From NCBI GenBank assembly GCA_024275935.1, contig JAJRYF010000074.1, forward strand, positions 1-54,794: 54,794 nt of DNA, in the 5' to 3' direction. The notes under the pieces are model-generated. The model was given only the letters and a program-made list of their open reading frames with translations, made no database searches and was not told the origin of the DNA. Below are positions 35,709 through 44,667 of the stretch, one piece after another. A program made the translations under genes and the position numbers. The stretch is from Gammaproteobacteria bacterium (lineage in GTDB: Bacteria; Pseudomonadota; Gammaproteobacteria; Xanthomonadales; SZUA-36). Numbering within the stretch: position 1 is the stretch's first letter; each line of letters starts with the position of its first letter.

Positions 35709-37628
35709 ATGAGCAAAATTATTGGGATAGATTTGGGTACCACCAATTCCTGCGTAGCGGTAATGGAAGGCGGGGTCCCCAAGGTAATAGAAAATTCAGA
35801 AGGTGACCGTACCACCCCATCTATTGTAGCTTACGCTAAAGATGGTGAAGTATTGGTGGGGCAGCCCGCCAAGCGTCAATCGGTAACCAACCCGGAAAAC
35901 ACCCTGCACGCAATTAAGCGGCTTATCGGACGTAAATTTAAAGAAGATGTGGTTCAAAAAGATGTTGATCTGGTGCCATATAAAATTATCGAAGCTGACA
36001 ATGGTGATGCCTGGGTGGAAGTAAATGGCAAGAAAATGTCACCCCCGGAAATCTCAGCTATCGTGCTGATGAAAATGAAAAAGACCGCAGAAGATTACCT
36101 GGGCGAAACTGTAACCCAGGCGGTAGTTACTGTACCTGCATATTTTAACGACTCCCAGCGTCAGGCTACCAAAGATGCAGGCAAAATTGCCGGCTTGGAA
36201 GTCAAAAGGATTATCAATGAGCCAACTGCGGCAGCCTTGGCATTTGGCCTGGATAAAAAATCAGGTGATCGAAAAATCGTAGTTTATGATCTTGGTGGTG
36301 GTACTTTTGATGTGTCCATAATCGAAATCGCAGAAATTGATGGTGAGCACCAGTTTGAGGTGTTATCCACTAATGGCGATACCTTCCTTGGTGGTGAAGA
36401 TTTTGATAATCGGGTAATTGATTATCTGGTAGCAGAATTCAAAAAAGATCAAGGTTTTGATTTGCGTAACGACCCGTTGGCTCTACAACGCCTGCGTGAG
36501 GCTGCTGAACGCGCCAAAATAGAGTTGTCAACTACTGAGCAAACCGAGGTTAACTTACCCTATGTTACTGCCGATGCTGCTGGCCCTAAACACTTGAATA
36601 TCAAGTTAACCAGAGCCAAGCTGGAATCTTTAGTTGAAGATTTAATTGAGCGCACTTTGGGTCCATGTAAAATTGCTCTTAAAGATGCTGGTTTGGGAAT
36701 CTCTGATCTCAACGATGTGATCTTAGTTGGTGGTCAGACTCGGATGCCCAAAGTACAAGAGGCCGTAACTAAACTGTTTGGTCAAGAGCCACGCAGAGAT
36801 GTTAATCCTGATGAAGCGGTAGCTATTGGCGCCTCTATTCAAGGTGGTGTATTAGCTGGTGATGTAAAAGATGTGCTGTTGTTGGATGTTACCCCGTTAT
36901 CATTAGGGATTGAGACTATGGGTGGCATTCTTACTAAGTTAATCGAGAAGAACACTACGATTCCTACCAAGGCATCACAGACATTTTCAACTGCCGAAGA
37001 TAATCAGGCCGCAGTAACTGTGCATGTGTTGCAAGGTGAGCGAGACCGGGCTTCTGATAACAAGTCACTGGCGCGTTTCGACCTTAGTGGTATAGCTCCA
37101 GCGCCGCGCGGCATGCCGCAAATTGAAGTCACATTTGATCTTGATGCCAATGGCATCATGCATGTATCAGCTAAAGATAGCGCCACTGGCAAAGAGCAGA
37201 AAGTTGAAATCAAAGCAGGCTCAGGTTTGTCTGAAGATGAGATTGAGCGGATGGTAAATGATGCTGAAGCGCATGCAGAAGATGACCGCAAGTTCAAAGA
37301 GCTGGTAACAGCACGCAACAATGCTGATGGCTTAGTTCATACCACCAGAAGTAGTTTGAAAGAACTTGATGGTAAGTTGGAAGATGCGGACATGGAGAAA
37401 ATTGAAGCTGCGTTAACCAAAGTTGAAGATGCAGTTAAGGCTGATGACCTAGAAGCAATTGAAGCTAGCTCGAAAGAGTTAACCGAAGCGACTCAGGTGA
37501 TCTATCAACAAGCGCAGGCTCAGGCCGAAGCTGCCGCCGCAGCAGCAGAGGCTCCAGAGGCCACCGAAGCTGCCGGTGAAGATGTAGTAGATGCAGAGTT
37601 TGAAGAAGTGGACGACAAAGAGAAGTAG
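35709..37628 (+). CDS. dnaK: Chaperone DnaK (Hsp70)
   Basis: A 639-residue Hsp70. The ATPase domain shows [17 protein letters not shown] at the start, [19 protein letters not shown], and [15 protein letters not shown] near 195. The substrate domain begins after the [16 protein letters not shown] linker near 390, and the lid region is Ala/Glu-rich. It ends in the acidic EEVDDKEK tail, which resembles the EEVxD-like C-terminus that aids client capture. GGAG precedes the ATG. A strong terminator follows directly, so dnaJ is not in this operon. Confidence 0.98.
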   Translation: MSKIIGIDLGTTNSCVAVMEGGVPKVIENSEGDRTTPSIVAYAKDGEVLVGQPAKRQSVTNPENTLHAIKRLIGRKFKEDVVQKDVDLVPYKIIEADNGDAWVEVNGKKMSPPEISAIVLMKMKKTAEDYLGETVTQAVVTVPAYFNDSQRQATKDAGKIAGLEVKRIINEPTAAALAFGLDKKSGDRKIVVYDLGGGTFDVSIIEIAEIDGEHQFEVLSTNGDTFLGGEDFDNRVIDYLVAEFKKDQGFDLRNDPLALQRLREAAERAKIELSTTEQTEVNLPYVTADAAGPKHLNIKLTRAKLESLVEDLIERTLGPCKIALKDAGLGISDLNDVILVGGQTRMPKVQEAVTKLFGQEPRRDVNPDEAVAIGASIQGGVLAGDVKDVLLLDVTPLSLGIETMGGILTKLIEKNTTIPTKASQTFSTAEDNQAAVTVHVLQGERDRASDNKSLARFDLSGIAPAPRGMPQIEVTFDLDANGIMHVSAKDSATGKEQKVEIKAGSGLSEDEIERMVNDAEAHAEDDRKFKELVTARNNADGLVHTTRSSLKELDGKLEDADMEKIEAALTKVEDAVKADDLEAIEASSKELTEATQVIYQQAQAQAEAAAAAAEAPEATEAAGEDVVDAEFEEVDDKEK

Positions 37629-37653
37629 TTCAGGACTTCATGTAGTAATTAAG

Positions 37654-37683
37654 AAACCCCGGTTTTTGACTGGGGTTTTTTTT
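37654..37683 (+). terminator. Intrinsic terminator after dnaK
   Basis: AAACCCC pairs with GGGGTTT around a GGTTTTTGACT loop, followed by eight T residues. Confidence 0.9.
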
Positions 37684-37707
37684 AAGTTATCAGTTTACAC
37701 TCCACTG

Positions 37708-37779
37708 CCGGTGCGTACGCTGAGCTTGACACACCCTTGTATCCTCCACTCTTGCGTAGCTGCAAGCGTAACGCACCGG
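37708..37779. repeat. REP-like palindromic element after dnaK
   Basis: CCGGTGCGTACGC (37708-37720) and GCGTAACGCACCGG (37766-37779) are inverted copies differing by one inserted base, and CTTGC/GCAAG forms a smaller hairpin inside the loop. GGTGCGTTACGC-type ends are, to my recollection, common in dispersed palindromic elements of many bacteria. The remaining gap to sufE (37780-37842) shows nothing else. Confidence 0.6.
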
Positions 37780-37842
37780 GAGTTTTAAGTTTGTATCCAG
37801 GTTCGTAGAGTGGGGTGAAGAGTGAACCCCAATAATGGTGTT

Positions 37843-38256
37843 TTATTGGCTGGCTAGTACGGCGTGCTGCTTGATAGTGGTAAGCATACTTGCCAAGCCA
37901 TTTGCACGGGTAGGGGAGAGGTGCTCACTCAGCCCGATTTTATCTACAAACCAAGGTTTTGAGTCCAGTATCTCAGTAGCACTTCGATTTGAGTAAATTT
38001 GTAATAACAACGCTATCAAGCCGGAAACTATAGCCGCATCACTGTTGGCTCTAAAACATAGTTTGCTTTTATCACCGCTCGCTAATAACCAAACCTGGGA
38101 CTGACAGCCGCTGACAAGATTGTCTGCAAGCATATCTTCAGGGGCTAGTTCTGGTAGTTGCTTGCCCAGGTCAATTAAATACTGGTAGCGATCCATCCAG
38201 TCATCAAAGAACTCAAAGGTATCGACAATATCCTGTTGTGCACTATCTATGCTCAT
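37843..38256 (-). CDS. sufE: Cysteine desulfuration protein SufE
   Basis: A 137-residue sulfur-transfer protein that accepts persulfide from a SufS-type cysteine desulfurase for iron-sulfur cluster building. The active-site Cys lies in LVSGCQSQVWL near residue 51, and GLIALLLQIYSNRSA and LSPTRANGLASML follow in the usual places. It overlaps the end of cysS by four bases instead of sitting in a suf operon; no sufS is visible here. Confidence 0.93.
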   Translation of the reverse strand: MSIDSAQQDIVDTFEFFDDWMDRYQYLIDLGKQLPELAPEDMLADNLVSGCQSQVWLLASGDKSKLCFRANSDAAIVSGLIALLLQIYSNRSATEILDSKPWFVDKIGLSEHLSPTRANGLASMLTTIKQHAVLASQ

Positions 38257-39626
38257 AGCCGCCAGCGGGTACCAGTGGGGCTATCTTCAAGGCTAATGCC
38301 CATATCCAACAACGCATCGCGTAAGCGGTCGGCCTCAGCAAAGTCCTTGGCGTCGCGGGCCGCATCGCGGGCAGTTACCATTGCCTCGATCGCTTGGGGG
38401 TCAATATCACTTTCAACTTTTAACCATTGATCAGGGTTTTGTTGTAACAGGCCAATTAGTTGTCCTGCAGCGAGCAAATCAGCAACCGCTGCTTGTTTGG
38501 CTTGCGGCTCTTCCAGGCTGCCGATTTTACGCGCCAGAGCGTTTAGTTCAGCCAGTGCTTTGGGAGTGTTGATGTCATCTTCAAGAGCGGCCAAAAACTC
38601 GCTTGGTATTTGTTCGGCAGCTTTGAGTGTTAGCCCTTGTTCTTGTGCGTTGCGCAAGCTGGTGTAGATTCGATCAAGAGTTTTTTGGCAGCGTTGGGTT
38701 TCAGTTTCTGACCAGTCTAGTGGTTGCCGGTAGTGTGCCGATAGCAATAAATAACGCAGAGTCTCCCCAGGCCAGTTTTGTAATAGTTTATGGACAGTAA
38801 GGGTATTGCCAAGAGACTTTGACATCTTGCGTTTTTCAATAGTTATAAAACCATTATGTAGCCAAAAATTAGCCATGTCCTTGCCGCCATGGGCGCAAAC
38901 ACTCTGGGCGATTTCATTCTCATGGTGAGGGAAAACCAGATCTTGACCGCCACCGTGGATATCAATACTTTCTCCCAGATGTTTGCTGACCATGGCTGAG
39001 CATTCAATGTGCCAGCCGGGCCTGCCCCAGCCCCAGGGGCTGTCCCAGCCAGGTTGCGGTTTTGTAGATGGCTTCCAGAGTACAAAGTCTGCCGGGTGCT
39101 GTTTAAATGGAGCCACTTCGACTCTAGCGCCAGCAATCATGTCTTTTAATTTGCGCCCGGAAAGTGCGCCATAAGCAGGATAGCTTTCGATCGCAAAGAG
39201 CACATGCCCCTCAGCAACATAAGCGTTCCCGCTGCGAATTAGCTGTTCAATCATCTGGACGATTTCAGGGATATGCGCAGTGGCTTGCGGTTCAATATCT
39301 GGCGGCTGCACCCCCAAAGCCTCCATGTCTTGATGATAAGCCTGAGTGTAGCGGGCAGATATCTCGCTGATTTCAATCCCTTGCTCGGCAGCGGCTTGAT
39401 TGATTTTATCGTCAACATCGGTAATGTTTCTAGCAAACATAACCTTGGGGTAATGTAGTTTAAGTATCTGGCGTAATAAATCAAAAATCACTGCAGGCCT
39501 GGCATTGCCTATATGCGCATAGTTATAAACTGTCGGCCCACAGACATACATAGTTACCTGCTGCGGGTCAATAGCGCTAAAACTTTGCTTTTCTCGACTC
39601 TTGGTGTTGTAGAGAGCGATGGACAT
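38253..39626 (-). CDS. cysS: Cysteinyl-tRNA synthetase
   Basis: A 457-residue class I synthetase. The HIGH motif appears as AHIGNARP near residue 37, with the zinc Cys of MYVCGPTVYN just before it. ECSAMV and GGGQDLVFPHHENEIAQ hold other zinc ligands, and KMSKSLGN is the KMSKS motif near 267. The length is normal. It is co-transcribed with sufE by a four-base overlap; the product of one supplies charged Cys and the other handles Cys-derived sulfur. Confidence 0.97.
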   Translation of the reverse strand: MSIALYNTKSREKQSFSAIDPQQVTMYVCGPTVYNYAHIGNARPAVIFDLLRQILKLHYPKVMFARNITDVDDKINQAAAEQGIEISEISARYTQAYHQDMEALGVQPPDIEPQATAHIPEIVQMIEQLIRSGNAYVAEGHVLFAIESYPAYGALSGRKLKDMIAGARVEVAPFKQHPADFVLWKPSTKPQPGWDSPWGWGRPGWHIECSAMVSKHLGESIDIHGGGQDLVFPHHENEIAQSVCAHGGKDMANFWLHNGFITIEKRKMSKSLGNTLTVHKLLQNWPGETLRYLLLSAHYRQPLDWSETETQRCQKTLDRIYTSLRNAQEQGLTLKAAEQIPSEFLAALEDDINTPKALAELNALARKIGSLEEPQAKQAAVADLLAAGQLIGLLQQNPDQWLKVESDIDPQAIEAMVTARDAARDAKDFAEADRLRDALLDMGISLEDSPTGTRWRL

Positions 39627-39709
39627 GGATAAACTGCCTGTACGATATACTGTTAGTGGGTATTTTAACCATTAATTCAACCTCAGATGACATGAATTGG
39701 AGAAACCAG

Positions 39710-41023
39710 ATGATAGTAGAAGCCAGAAGCTTATTTGCTGAGCATATTGCCACCAGGCAGGCCCAGCTCGCCCTTGCTCTTGATGCCTGCGGTTATGATG
39801 AGTTGCTGATATGGTCGGGTGCGCAAATTACTGCATTTCTTGACGACTACCATTACCCATTCAAGCCTAATCCACACTTTATGTCATGGCTACCATTAAC
39901 CCGTCACGAAGAGTGCTGGTTGCAATTACGGCTTGGAGAGAAGCCGGTGCTTTACTATTATCAACCTGATGATTATTGGTATGCGCCTCCAACCGACCCG
40001 GAATCATGGTGGGCTGATCAAGTTGAAATCAAACCACTTAGAAAGCCATTGGCAGCAAGGGATGTAGTTAGTAGCTCCAAAGCTGCCATTATTGGAGAAG
40101 TTGAAGATCGGCGGGGTGTTGGTGATGTCAGTTTAAACCCACAGGCATTGATAAACCTACTGCACCTGGATAGAACCAGAAAAACCGCCTGGGAAGTTGC
40201 CTGTATTGCTGCCGCCAACAAGATTGCGGCAATTGCGCATAATGCCGCACGGGATGCATATTTTGCCGGTGCCTCAGAGTTTGACATTGAGATGGCTTAC
40301 TGCCAGGCCGCGAGGTTGCAAGCGCATGAAATGCCTTATGGCAGCATAGTGGCTATTAATGAGCATGCTGCTACTTTGCATTATCAGGGTAAAGATCGCT
40401 CAGCGCCAACTGTAAGGAACGCATTCTTGATTGATGCTGGAGCGACCTGCTATGGTTATGCGGCCGATATTACTCGTACCTATAGCAACTCCGACGGCCT
40501 GTTTGCACAGTTACTGGCAGGTATGGATGCGCTAGAGCAGCGGATAGTTGCTGGCGCTATTGCCGGGACTGACTACCGCCGCCTGCATTTGCAAGCCCAT
40601 GCTGAAATCGCCGCCCTGCTGAAGGATTTGGGCGTATTAAAGGTTTCGCCAGAAGCTGCGGTTGCAGAAGGGATAAGCGCAACCTTTTTGCCGCACGGTC
40701 TGGGTCATTACTTGGGCTTACAAACCCATGATGTCGCTGGCCTGATTGACAACCAGGGTGAAGATTTGCCGCGCCCTCAAGGGCATCAGTTTTTGCGTTT
40801 AACCAGAGTGCTGGAAGCCGGCAACATCCTGACCATTGAGCCTGGAGTGTATTTTATTGATAGTTTGTTGGCAAAACTGAGAGAGTCGAAACATGGTGTG
40901 GCAGTTAACTGGGATTTAATCGAGCAACTCAGGCCTTATGGCGGGATACGCGTGGAAGATAATATATTGGTAGGTGAGGGTGGTAATCGTAACCTGACCA
41001 GGGAAGCTTTTGCGCAGCTTTGA
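39710..41023 (+). CDS. pepQ: Xaa-Pro dipeptidase (prolidase)
   Basis: A 437-residue metallopeptidase that cleaves dipeptides ending in proline. The C-terminal pita-bread domain carries the two-metal site: Asp in LIDAGATCYG and YAADITRTYS, His in LPHGLGHYLGLQTHD, Glu in IEPGVYFID and Glu in GIRVEDNIL. The N-terminal half (about 1-160) matches PepQ, with the Trp/Tyr-rich YYYQPDDYWYAPP region. The start at 39710 has GGAG eight bases before; upstream in-frame starts at 39656 and 39692 have none. PepQ can also hydrolyse organophosphate-type esters, so the physiological range may be broad. Confidence 0.94.
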   Translation: MIVEARSLFAEHIATRQAQLALALDACGYDELLIWSGAQITAFLDDYHYPFKPNPHFMSWLPLTRHEECWLQLRLGEKPVLYYYQPDDYWYAPPTDPESWWADQVEIKPLRKPLAARDVVSSSKAAIIGEVEDRRGVGDVSLNPQALINLLHLDRTRKTAWEVACIAAANKIAAIAHNAARDAYFAGASEFDIEMAYCQAARLQAHEMPYGSIVAINEHAATLHYQGKDRSAPTVRNAFLIDAGATCYGYAADITRTYSNSDGLFAQLLAGMDALEQRIVAGAIAGTDYRRLHLQAHAEIAALLKDLGVLKVSPEAAVAEGISATFLPHGLGHYLGLQTHDVAGLIDNQGEDLPRPQGHQFLRLTRVLEAGNILTIEPGVYFIDSLLAKLRESKHGVAVNWDLIEQLRPYGGIRVEDNILVGEGGNRNLTREAFAQL

Positions 41024-41107
41024 TTGCTTTATCGTTAGCTCTGTGCATAGCTGGCTATAACCCTTGTGGCGCAAGTGATATGTACTGCTTTTTGTCACCG
41101 GGGGCAT

Positions 41108-41176
41108 GAATTCTGAGTGTCCGATCTATACACATGGATGGGTTTACGGCGTGTCTCAGGCGGGCACACAGAATTC
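41108..41176. repeat. Dispersed-type palindromic repeat in the pepQ-plsC gap
   Basis: GAATTCTGAGTGTCCG (41108-41123) and CGGGCACACAGAATTC (41161-41176) are inverted copies (14 of 16). The loop contains CATGGATGGGTTTACGGCG, a phrase I recall from dispersed repeats of other marine gammaproteobacteria. The gap 41024-41461 otherwise contains no coding frame I can support. Confidence 0.6.
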
Positions 41177-41461
41177 GTGTCTCGAAAATTGAAAAATTGA
41201 CGCACCCCAAATACAGTAAGAGCTTTAATAGGCAATGCGCAAAATTAACGGGATAACAGTGAACCTGGAATATAAATTTACCGGGAAAGGCTGGAGTTTG
41301 GGGGGTTATCCTAATGTTGGCAGGAACTGAAAAGTTACAATGAATAGATTGAACCATTCCCGTTTTTGCCACGATTGTAGCGAGAAAAATTCCAAGGGCA
41401 GGCTGAGCCTTATTCCTCTATTCTGATTGATTAAGCTGTCCTTGAATGCGACAATTGAGGT

Positions 41462-42205
41462 ATGCGAGAGCGTTTTAAAAAAATACTGATTTGGCCCTGG
41501 CAAATTTATGTGTTGCTGGTGTTCTTGCCATTGGTAACAATCTGGACGGTGGTTATGGCAACACTGGTTATCATTTATGCAAAGCTTTCCAGTCCTCAAA
41601 AATCAGCTAAAGTGCTAGCCCCTATCTGGGCAAAAGGCTGTGTGTTTTTGACCCCTGTATGGGTTAGCGTGGAGGGCAGGGAGCAGCTTGACCCAAGCAA
41701 GGCATATGTGGTGGTTTCCAATCACCAGAGTCAGTATGACATCTTACTGCTGTATGGCTGGATTGGCTTGCCGCTTAAATGGATTATGAAAAAAGAAGTA
41801 AGAAAAATCCCGGCTATTGGAGTGGCCAATGAAAAGATCGGAAATATTTTTATTGACCGATCGCAGCCTGAACTGGCGCAAAAAACCATAAATTCGGCAG
41901 TTTCTGATCTCGGCGCCGGGGTGGGTTTGATGTTTTTCCCTGAGGGCACTCGTAGTGATGATGGCCAGCTTTTAGAATTCAAAAAAGGCGCGTTTAGAAT
42001 TGCCATCGAACAGCAGTTGGAAATATTGCCGGTTACGGTTGCCGGTACACGGGATATTTTGCCGAATCATTCCCTGCTGATGTTCCCTGGGAGAATGAAA
42101 TTACGCCTGCACCAACCACTAGCTGTGGATAACTTGATGCTTGCGGATATACCGGCGCTGATTGAGAAGTCAAGGCTGGCAATTGCGTCTGGTCTGGAAA
42201 AGTAG
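41462..42205 (+). CDS. plsC: 1-acyl-sn-glycerol-3-phosphate acyltransferase (PlsC family)
   Basis: A 247-residue membrane-bound acyltransferase that makes phosphatidic acid from lysophosphatidic acid. A hydrophobic N-terminus (about 14-40) is followed by motif I NHQSQYD (the HX4D box, HQSQYD), motif II near FIDR, motif III FPEGTRSDDG and motif IV LPVTVAGT. The rhomboid gene begins one base after its stop, so they are probably coupled. Confidence 0.92.
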   Translation: MRERFKKILIWPWQIYVLLVFLPLVTIWTVVMATLVIIYAKLSSPQKSAKVLAPIWAKGCVFLTPVWVSVEGREQLDPSKAYVVVSNHQSQYDILLLYGWIGLPLKWIMKKEVRKIPAIGVANEKIGNIFIDRSQPELAQKTINSAVSDLGAGVGLMFFPEGTRSDDGQLLEFKKGAFRIAIEQQLEILPVTVAGTRDILPNHSLLMFPGRMKLRLHQPLAVDNLMLADIPALIEKSRLAIASGLEK

Positions 42206-42206
42206 C

Positions 42207-42902
42207 ATGTATATTCAGCGCCACGATCCGTCTCAGTTCGACTTGGGAAAAGATCGTAAAAGCTTCAGGCTAGCGCTGAAATTGGCACTGGCTTCCGCTT
42301 TGGTGCTTTGGTCAGTAACTTTGATAGCCCAGTTGTTTGATTTGAACCTGGTTTATCTGGGGGTTTACCCCAGAAGTATTAGTGGTTTGCTTGGGGTCCT
42401 ATTTGCGCCTTTGATTCATTCAGGCTGGTCGCATTTGTTCAGTAACACACTTCCCCTGATTGTTGGTCTGCTCACCGCCCTGTACACATATCCAAATGCA
42501 AGTATGCGGGCATTACCAATTATTTATTTTGGCAGTTCCGCACTAGCTTGGACCTTTGCCAGGCCAAGCTACCATATTGGTGCCAGCGGCTTTATCTTCG
42601 GAATTCTTGCCTTTGTGTTTGTCTCCGGAATACTACGCCGGGATATGCGGGCAATGGCGGTTTCAATGATAATCTGGTTTATGTATGCCTCAATGATATG
42701 GGGTGTGTTGCCAATCCGTGAGGGAACATCATGGGAAATGCACCTTGCAGGTGCGATAATAGGTGTGCTAGTTGCAATTAAATACCGTTTGTTTGATACA
42801 TTGGCGGTAAAAAAATATTCATGGGAAGATGAAGAGTCAGAGCAGTTGTCAGACGACTGGCAGGATGACGCTGAGAGAATTGAAACAAAAGGAGATGACT
42901 AA
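42207..42902 (+). CDS. Rhomboid-family intramembrane serine protease
   Basis: A 231-residue protein with about six membrane helices. Key motifs are present: the first-loop SGWSHLFSNTLPL (H and N of the oxyanion region), the catalytic Ser in HIGASGFIFG and the catalytic His in EMHLAGAIIG. The C-terminal 35 residues are acidic and cytoplasmic. The start at 42207 follows the plsC stop directly; the frame also extends into plsC to 42162. Substrates are unknown. It ends next to the SRPBCC gene with no spacer. Confidence 0.9.
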   Translation: MYIQRHDPSQFDLGKDRKSFRLALKLALASALVLWSVTLIAQLFDLNLVYLGVYPRSISGLLGVLFAPLIHSGWSHLFSNTLPLIVGLLTALYTYPNASMRALPIIYFGSSALAWTFARPSYHIGASGFIFGILAFVFVSGILRRDMRAMAVSMIIWFMYASMIWGVLPIREGTSWEMHLAGAIIGVLVAIKYRLFDTLAVKKYSWEDEESEQLSDDWQDDAERIETKGDD

Positions 42903-43436
42903 GTGATTCGTAAAGTATTTGTATTTCTGGTGATTTTGTTTGCCATGCTGATTGTAATCGGCATGCTGTTACCCAATAAGTTACTGGTTGAAAGGTCCGT
43001 ACGGATTGCAGCCTCACCCATTACTATTTTCAGAATGCTAGATGACTTTGATGCGTACTCCCAATGGAGCCCGTGGCATGATGAAACCATGAACTATGAA
43101 ACCTTGGGGTCTGAGCAGGGGGTTGGGGCAATTCTGAATTGGCAGAGTGACCGCAAGGGCGATGGACAAATTGAAATAATTGAGGCAAGTGAATATAAAA
43201 AAATATCTATGCGCATGGGTTTTGCTGATCAGGGAAGTGTTAACACATATTTTCTATTAGAGCCATCAGATCGAGGTACTCTATTGCGCTGGCAGTACGA
43301 GTTGGACTTAGACAAAATAGAGAATCCGTTTTATCGCTTAACCGGGCGCTATATGGCCTTGCTAATGGATGACTGGGTTGCGGCTGATTTTGATCGTGGT
43401 CTAAAGCGAATTAAGGCTTTGCTGGAAAATTCTTGA
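42903..43436 (+). CDS. Membrane-anchored SRPBCC (polyketide-cyclase-like) protein
   Basis: A 177-residue protein with an N-terminal membrane helix (about 5-24, VFVFLVILFAMLIVIGMLL) and a single START/SRPBCC-type fold: ERSVRIAASPITIFRMLDDF, YSQWSPWHD and the C-terminal helix DFDRGLKRIKALLE. This fold binds hydrophobic ligands; no specific activity can be read. The GTG start follows the rhomboid stop immediately and has AGGAGA upstream. The pair plus plsC suggests a membrane-related operon. Confidence 0.85.
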   Translation: MIRKVFVFLVILFAMLIVIGMLLPNKLLVERSVRIAASPITIFRMLDDFDAYSQWSPWHDETMNYETLGSEQGVGAILNWQSDRKGDGQIEIIEASEYKKISMRMGFADQGSVNTYFLLEPSDRGTLLRWQYELDLDKIENPFYRLTGRYMALLMDDWVAADFDRGLKRIKALLENS

Positions 43437-43479
43437 GCTAGATTATGCGTTGGCGAAGAAAAAAGATAACTCACACAAA

Positions 43480-43501
43480 GCTATCGTGAATTCACGCTAG
43501 C
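43480..43501. promoter_or_regulatory. 22-bp palindrome before the redoxin/P4H gene
   Basis: GCTA-t-CGTGAATTCACG-c-TAGC: a perfect 12-base core flanked by GCTA/TAGC with one mismatched position. It ends 15 bases before the ATG at 43517, a good place for a dimeric repressor. Confidence 0.5.
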
Positions 43502-43516
43502 AGGTAGAATCCCTCT

Positions 43517-44644
43517 ATGTTCCCAAAAACACCCACATATAGTATTGCCGCCAATTTAATCGGTCAGCATGTGCAGGCAATAGAACCAGGAGCATTCGCG
43601 CCGCTATTCGAATCCCGTGATGAAAATGGTCGTATGCTGAGTTTGGCAGAAGATTGCATTTCTGGTAAATATTTAATTCTGGTTTTCCTGGATAACCCTG
43701 ATGAAAGCCTCGCTGTTGATGTATTAAAATCTTTTAGTCGCAGGCGAGCTGAGTTTGTTCAAAATGAGGCAACGGTTATAGCGGTAAACTCATGTAGTGA
43801 TGCTGCTGTAAATACCAGCCTGAGCAAGCAGGCTGATTTTTGTTGGCCCATACTTTGCGATGCCGGTGGAAGCCTGTTCGCTAGTTACGGAATCCACAAG
43901 TCGGCTAATAATAATTATGTTCGAATTGTTGTTTTAACACCCCTAAGACAAATACGAACATGGTTTGATAATCCCACAAATATAGATGAAACAGTTGAGG
44001 TCATAATGAATCAGATTTTACCCGTACAGATAGCAGAGAATGAGATGTGGTCAGTAACACATGCGCCGGTACTGATTATTCCTAATGTGCTTTCACCTGA
44101 AGAGTGTGGCCACTTGATAACTTCTTTCGAAACTGGCGGGCCATTTCATGTTTCCTTGCCTGGGCCGAATGCAATCAATGCCGATTTCAAGATGCCGGTT
44201 TATGAGCATAACAGACAAGATCGAGTTGATCATATTGTTAAAGACCAGAATATTCTTGCACTTCTTAATCAACGAATAAGCACCAGAATTAATCCTGCCA
44301 TAAAGAAGGCATTTGCATTTGATGTGCGTCGTCGAGAAGAATTTCATATCGCCAGATATGTGGGGAAGCGTGGCGGTAATAAGATGGGCCACAGGGATAA
44401 TACCAGCCCATCTACAGCCTATAGAAGATTCGCTTTATCAATGAACCTTAATGATGATTACGAAGGCGGGGAGGTTGTATTTAAAGAGTATGGCCCCCAC
44501 GGTTACAGGGGTAAACCTGGGACCGCCTTAATCTTCTCTTCCTCTCTTTTGCACGAAGTTTTGGAAACCACGAAGGGAACGCGCTATAACTTAATCTCGC
44601 ACTTGTTTGATGATAGTTCTGCTCCAGGACCAGCGCGGAGATAA
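43517..44644 (+). CDS. Redoxin-like domain fused to a prolyl-4-hydroxylase (2OG-Fe(II)) oxygenase
   Basis: A 375-residue two-domain protein. The N-terminal part (about 20-170) has the thioredoxin-like AhpC/TSA pattern (PGAFAPLFESRDENGRMLSL, WPILCDAGGSLFASYGI), but the place of the peroxidatic Cys reads VFLDNPDES, so it should not act as a normal peroxidase. The C-terminal part (about 185-365) is a P4H-type dioxygenase: iron ligands in MGHRDN (HxD) and LLHEV, and a 2-oxoglutarate-binding Arg in GTRYNLISHLF. The target of hydroxylation is unknown. It is alone between a palindrome and convergent aat. Confidence 0.85.
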   Translation: MFPKTPTYSIAANLIGQHVQAIEPGAFAPLFESRDENGRMLSLAEDCISGKYLILVFLDNPDESLAVDVLKSFSRRRAEFVQNEATVIAVNSCSDAAVNTSLSKQADFCWPILCDAGGSLFASYGIHKSANNNYVRIVVLTPLRQIRTWFDNPTNIDETVEVIMNQILPVQIAENEMWSVTHAPVLIIPNVLSPEECGHLITSFETGGPFHVSLPGPNAINADFKMPVYEHNRQDRVDHIVKDQNILALLNQRISTRINPAIKKAFAFDVRRREEFHIARYVGKRGGNKMGHRDNTSPSTAYRRFALSMNLNDDYEGGEVVFKEYGPHGYRGKPGTALIFSSSLLHEVLETTKGTRYNLISHLFDDSSAPGPARR

Positions 44645-44667
44645 AATTAATAGAGCTGCCAGTGAAT

